Source: Henricia sp. BOLD:AAB3569 (lineage: Eukaryota; Echinodermata; Asteroidea; Spinulosida; Echinasteridae). From it: a DNA stretch of 64,000 nt. Under the pieces are notes generated by a model that did not search any database, was not told where the DNA came from, and was given only the letters and a program-made list of their open reading frames with translations. The position numbers were made by a program, and so were the translations under genes. Location: contig JBBELK010000305.1 of NCBI GenBank assembly GCA_037783545.1, forward strand, positions 310,001 through 374,000, given 5' to 3'. Of this stretch, positions 54,701 to 60,700 are shown one piece after another. Position 1 is the stretch's first letter. Every line of letters begins with the position of its first letter.

Positions 54701-57700
54701 TCCTCTGTGTGTAGTGGCTGCCTAGTTTACCAACCACATGAAAATAATTTGGCGGCGCGCGCAGTCGATAATCCTGGATGTTACTTCTACATCATTTTAA
54801 CATGGGCATTAATCTACAGTCGGCAGCGGTCGTTCGCGGCAAATCTGACAGATGTTTTTGACGGGCGCCTGGACTGTCATTGTTCGAGTTTTAAACCTCA
54901 AAGTTATGTAGCACTTCGCAAATTGACGATAGTTTTAGAATTATCGTCCATGTTTTTCAAGGTTTGAGAATATCGTCTTTGTCACGATATTTACAAAAAC
55001 AAAGTCGATATAGTCGATATTGTTTTCATTATCGTCAGTCGGCGATAATATCGTGATATCGTCCAGGCCTACTTGCAACTATTGGCAACCGGAAAAATCC
55101 CACTTGCCGCGAGTTTGCTTAAAGGGCCTGTGACATGCTAAACAACTTTGTGCCTAAGCTTTGCTTCATAATGACGGATTACTTGTTCAGCAAGACATAA
55201 TATTGTTCGTTTGGATGTAAAAACAATAAAAGGTGGCCTTTTTCAACTTTGAAGATTTCACTGCAATAAATCACAGACAGAGGGCGCTGTTTTGAGTGCA
55301 TCACATAAGGAAGACAGAAGGGAAAAGTTAAGAAAAAACATAAGACTTCAAGTTGGACTTGTGGCAAATTGCTGCAGTTTCTACCCCCAGTTTTGTCATG
55401 GCTTACAGCAGGCAACATGTAAAACAAACTCAAACAGCCATGGATTACAAAAGTTTCAGGAAAATTGAGAAAAAAAGTGGAATCTTTTGTGCACAGTTGA
55501 ATGTGATTTTCCTGTGTTTGCCTCTTGTGACATAGTGACCTTGGTCATGAATATGCATATTTTCATTAGCATAAAAACTAAAAACCTTTGTTTTAACCCC
55601 CAAAGCAAGCTCCAAATAGGACTTTTATGACTTTAACTGAGTAGAGTGGTTTTAAAGCATAGATTTCATTGATAAAAATCCTAAATAAGGGGCCCTTTAA
55701 GTTCTACATGTACTTTCTGGCAACTAGTTGTATCCAGTTGCGGTCAGTTGCGTCGATGTACGCATTTTTGCAACTAGTTGCTGTCAGTTGCACGAATGCG
55801 TCTGATCACGTGGGCGCACATCGACAACAACAGTTGGTTCGAGTTGCAAGGTTGATGTACGCTAGGCTTCATGCAAACCATGGTTTTAAGCCTTTTCACT
55901 GTAATCATATTGTCCTTGGGCAAGTCATTTATTTCACATTGCCCTAGTATAAAAGGGTGCCAGCAAATATTGATCACGTTCAAATGACGTCACTTCCTAC
56001 AAATCGCCACGTGCATCAGATTTTTGAGCGTATTTTTTTGTGACGCGCATCGGCTGCGCCGTATTTCAAACAAATTTCAAGCAATGCGTGCGCGTGTTTG
56101 GAACATGTTACAGGGTGTGCGTGCGCGTACTTGATAGCATTTAATATGCAGTAGCATTTCTTCCTACGAAGATGGCGTCTGTGAACGTGATCAATTGTTG
56201 GGGAAGTCCAGTTGATGTCGGTGGGAGGTAAGCATGCAATGGACTGGCATCCCATGCAGAAGTTATGCTCCTTGTCATTCCTTGCCGACAAAATCAGGCA
56301 TGAGTATCGGCCGTTTTAGTCACTTGTAGCCCGTCATGTGCTGATCGCCAAGTCACCATGACTCAGGCATTTTTAGTAGGCATTCTATTCAATAATATGG
56401 ATCAATTGTTCTCTCTTTTGTTTTTCTTTAGGATTTCCTAACGTTGGGAAGAGCAGTGTAATCAACAGCCTAAAGAGAGCCAAAGCATGCAACGTTGGAG
56501 CACAGCCTGGAATTACCAAGTAAGTTGTCATGGCAACATTATTCAGAAACACTAAATGGTGGAGATAGCAGCAGTTAAATTACACTTTCAGAAAATATAA
56601 TATTATTCCGTATATTGTAACCATTGGCGCACCATCCCTCTGTTCTGCTAAACTACCACTTATTTAGAATAACCCCAATAAGCATAACCTCAAATACCAA
56701 CAAAAATTGCAGCAGATTTTTGCGGTATTTGCTTAAATGACCTGTTTTTGAGCGATTCTGCGAATAAAACCATTATAAATCAAAAGACATCAACAAACTC
56801 ATCCGAAGAAATTTCAGCTTTGTCAAATGTACCACGTTTAAAAAAAACATGAAAATCCATATGCGTTTTCTTGGTCTTGGCGGGGTGTTTCAAATATTCG
56901 TTCTCAGTCTATCGGGTACTATGTGGCTTGCGTCATGCACTTGTGGCGCACATCATATACTGCGTGCGCGCGCGCGACCCATAAAAATGCATCGCGTTGG
57001 AACACGCACACGCAGTACACAGCGCCCATGCATTTTGGACCGCGTAGATGCGAACCAAAAATAAGTAAATCATTTGCAAACGATCTAAATAATTTCATCT
57101 TTACGGATTTTTTTTCTGGTAAAATTATATTATTTTGAGTGGAAACCTTTCATTGGGTAGTTGCTATTAATTCAATCTTTACTTTCAGAACTTTTCCCCT
57201 GTAAACTCGTCGATTACTTTTTGGGGTCATTGCAAATGATACACTAACAGCAAAAGGATCCATTTTAATTCTGATATTCGACCCCAATTGTGGTTGCGTA
57301 AATATAAATCTTAAACGTTTGTATTTTTTGCCTTCAAAAGAAAGATTTAATTGACCTCTTTGCGTTTTAACATTTCTTTTCCAAGAGCAAAGCAAGAAGT
57401 GCAGTTAGCGAAAAACATCAAGTTGTTGGATAGTCCTGGTGTCGTCATGGCAACGTCCAATAGCGAAGTGGCAATGGTGTTGCGGAACTGCATAAAGGTA
57501 ACAATTTTCATCTACTAGGTAGTTTCTTAATAAAATACCCCTCTACCACGTCAAATGTAAATGGTCCGTCCACACGGACTCGAAGATGTTAACTCGTGAC
57601 TCATGAGTCACATATTAAAAAAAAAAAAAGAACATATATATTTGCGCGCTTAATGTGGGAATCTTGGCGGGACTCTTGCTACACAGTACGACGCTGGCCC

Positions 57701-60700
57701 CACCAGGCCAGCAAGGAAAGCATGAGCCTGTCATCGTTTCACAAATTGTGTGAATGAAACTTTGGAGTGCCGAAGTGTGACGTATGTTGGGGTACTGGCT
57801 CCAAACAAGGCCAGCTGCCAGATAGAACACCATTGCAAATGCACAGGGACACAGTTCAGTGATTTGTCACAAAATGTATGACCATGCAGGGCTCAAATTT
57901 CATGAAAAAATCTGCTAGACCACAGGGTTAGTAGCTTAAATCATTTACTGGACCGACACTATTTTTACAAGACCAAAGCCACAAGGAACGTGGATTTACT
58001 GTTCGTTAGTTTCAAAATGCACTGGACCACTGGTCTAGTACGGTAGAGAAAGCACTAGACCGAGGCTTAAATTACTGGCCTCGGTCCACCGGTCCAGTGG
58101 GTATTTCGAGCCCTGCCATGTTTTCATCTACAAATCTATAATTTAGTAAAGACTGTTACAAGAATGGTGTAAGCACACCAGTTTTAACACTTGGTTGCAT
58201 ACAGTTGCATTTATACTTCTGACTGCAACTGTATGTAAGTAGGCAGAGCCTAATAGACAGGCAGTTTTGCCTCCCATTTGCTCCAGGTTGGAACGACTAA
58301 AACAAAAATCTTAGTGTCGGTTGGTGGAAACTATGCGGGCTGAGACCAACTGTGTACATACAGCCCTGTACATACCTTCATTTGTAAGGAGCGCGATCGC
58401 GCAGGCGCTCCTACTGCGCTCCTCGTAATTTTCGGGGAGCGTAAAAAATAGCGCTCCTCAAAAAATAACGGGACCATCAATGACCAAGTGTCTGAACGCC
58501 AACGCTGTACGGTGCGACTAAAATGGTCGCAATGGCGCCTAAAAATGCTCACATGCGACCAGTGATTAAATTCTTATCGCCATTGGCGACCACAAAATTT
58601 GCACCTTAGTCGCCCAAGGTGGGCATCAGTGATGTTTACGGGCGGTACAATCCAGTGTTCTGCTCTTTTTAATATACTTGAGGCATGCAAACGACGACGA
58701 TTGCGCATTGCATTTTTCCATTTCGCCACGTACAACACACGGCCACAGCTTGTGTGCAATATATGTGCATAGACATACATGCATCTGGTATCCGACTGCA
58801 GCCCCAGACTGGCTCGGCCCCAAACTCGGCCCCAGACCAACTCGGCCCCCCTTGCCTTGTGTACAAACTCGGCCCCAGACTGACTCGGCCCCAATTGCCT
58901 TGTGTACAAACTCGTACCCAGACTGACTCGGCCCCAATTGCCTTGTGTACAAACTCGGCCCCAGACCAACTCGGCCCCCATTGCCTTGTGTACAAACTCG
59001 ACCCCAGACTGACTCGGCCCCAAACAGGCTAAACATTTGATTTTTCCCCAAAAGTCCATATACAGTGTGTTTTCAAAGCGCTATTAGCTCTCCTCGATTA
59101 TCTCAGGAGAGCTATTTAGGGCTCTCCTGACTTTTTTAAAAATGAAGGACTGTCTGTATTTGTGCAAGTGTTATTTCAGTGTGTATTTTATATGGCTTAT
59201 TTTTTTTTTTTTTTTTTGTAGGTGGAATCAATTAACGATCCTATCCCTCCCGTGGAAGCAATCCTAAAACGGTGTAACAAACAACAGGTATGGACACAAA
59301 ACATGATAATATGGATCCTTATGTAACACACATCTTGTTTATTATGGCGCTGGTTGTTGGGCACTAAAAGGCACAGGCTCGTAAGCAATGCGCGCGCGCC
59401 AAATTCGTGCCACAAAATACGCAGCTCCATAGCAAAGGCATGGAGCTGCATATTTCGTGGCACGAATTTGGCATGCGTGCATTGCTGGTGAGCCTGCGTC
59501 TTTAATGGCATTCCTTAAGTTAACCTCAACTCCTTGGGGAGTATACAGCCTCGGTTGCATGTTAGGTACTCATGAGGTCTTTCAACACACCTTTTTATTA
59601 CCCTCATCAGAGGTTTATAAATTTACCCCTGGGAGGAGAGAGGCAATTTTTGACATGAGGCGTTTTCACACTATAACATGTTCGACCCGTGTCAAAATCT
59701 ACACGCTCCCAACCCATGTAGACTTTTTAAAATTTCAACACGGGTCAAATTGGCTAAATTTTTACACTACTAAATGCAACACCAGCATTTTTTCTACACG
59801 TGTAATGTTTTGACCTGTGTATCGTGCGATCATTTCACACTACACACACGGCCGGCCGTCAACACGGGTCAAATTGGAAAATCCCTTGCATTGCGGCGAG
59901 TCAATTTCTTGCTATTTCTTGTCCATCGAGCTGGTTTTGGATAGAATTGTCAGCCCAAATGGCCAACCTAGCAGCTACCTCCTCTTCACTCCATTTGAGC
60001 CTTTTGTCTGATTTTTGCTCAGGTTGGTTTTATTCATGCATACCGGTATGTTCAATCACACCGGGGGATAAAACTATTTGTAACAGTTTACCAATCATGT
60101 ATACTATCTTTAACACAAAAATCATCCTTGGATTTTTTGAACAATTGCATCTATGTGGGTAAAATTTCTGCAGGCTAATTTACCAACATTCCTAGTTAGA
60201 TATATAATGCTACTGTTCTAGGAATTTATAAAGTTTTATCTGTAATGATACAGTGAAACTTTGGTGTTTTTTTTGACAGCTTATGTTACACTACACGATT
60301 CCAGACTTCAGTGATGTGAATGATTTTCTGTCCTATTTGGCCAAACGGCAAGGAAAGCTCAAGAAAGGAGGATTGCCAGATGTTAACAAAGCTGCCAGGG
60401 CCATGCTCATGGACTGGAATAGGTCAGCTCAGGACTTATATAGTTACACCACAAGCACTAGTGGAATAAGAAATAATGTAGTGCACCTACGTCCCATATA
60501 CCACAAGGCTCAAAGCCCACTGGCAGGCGCACTACATTATCCATATTGCATGATCGCAATTAGGATAACAAAGCTATCTTTAGGCGAACACTACACACAC
60601 AACTGCAGCATGCTGACTAGTGCATGCAGCGATTAACACACATGGCAAGCCACATCAGATAGACGTTTCATGCTTGGAATACTATAATTCAATGCATAGT

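Larger units (their letters stand above)
53165..55865. mobile_element. Outer foldback element with (CAACTTGCAG)n, hosting two later insertions
   Basis: AGCGTAGCGTACATCGACCT at the left pairs with the AGGTTGATGTACGCTAGGCT-type right end (about 55850-55868), and both ends carry CAACTAGTTGC/CAACTTGCA sequence. Inside are the hAT-like element 53328-55071 and the TTAA MITE 55123-55696. Confidence 0.7.
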
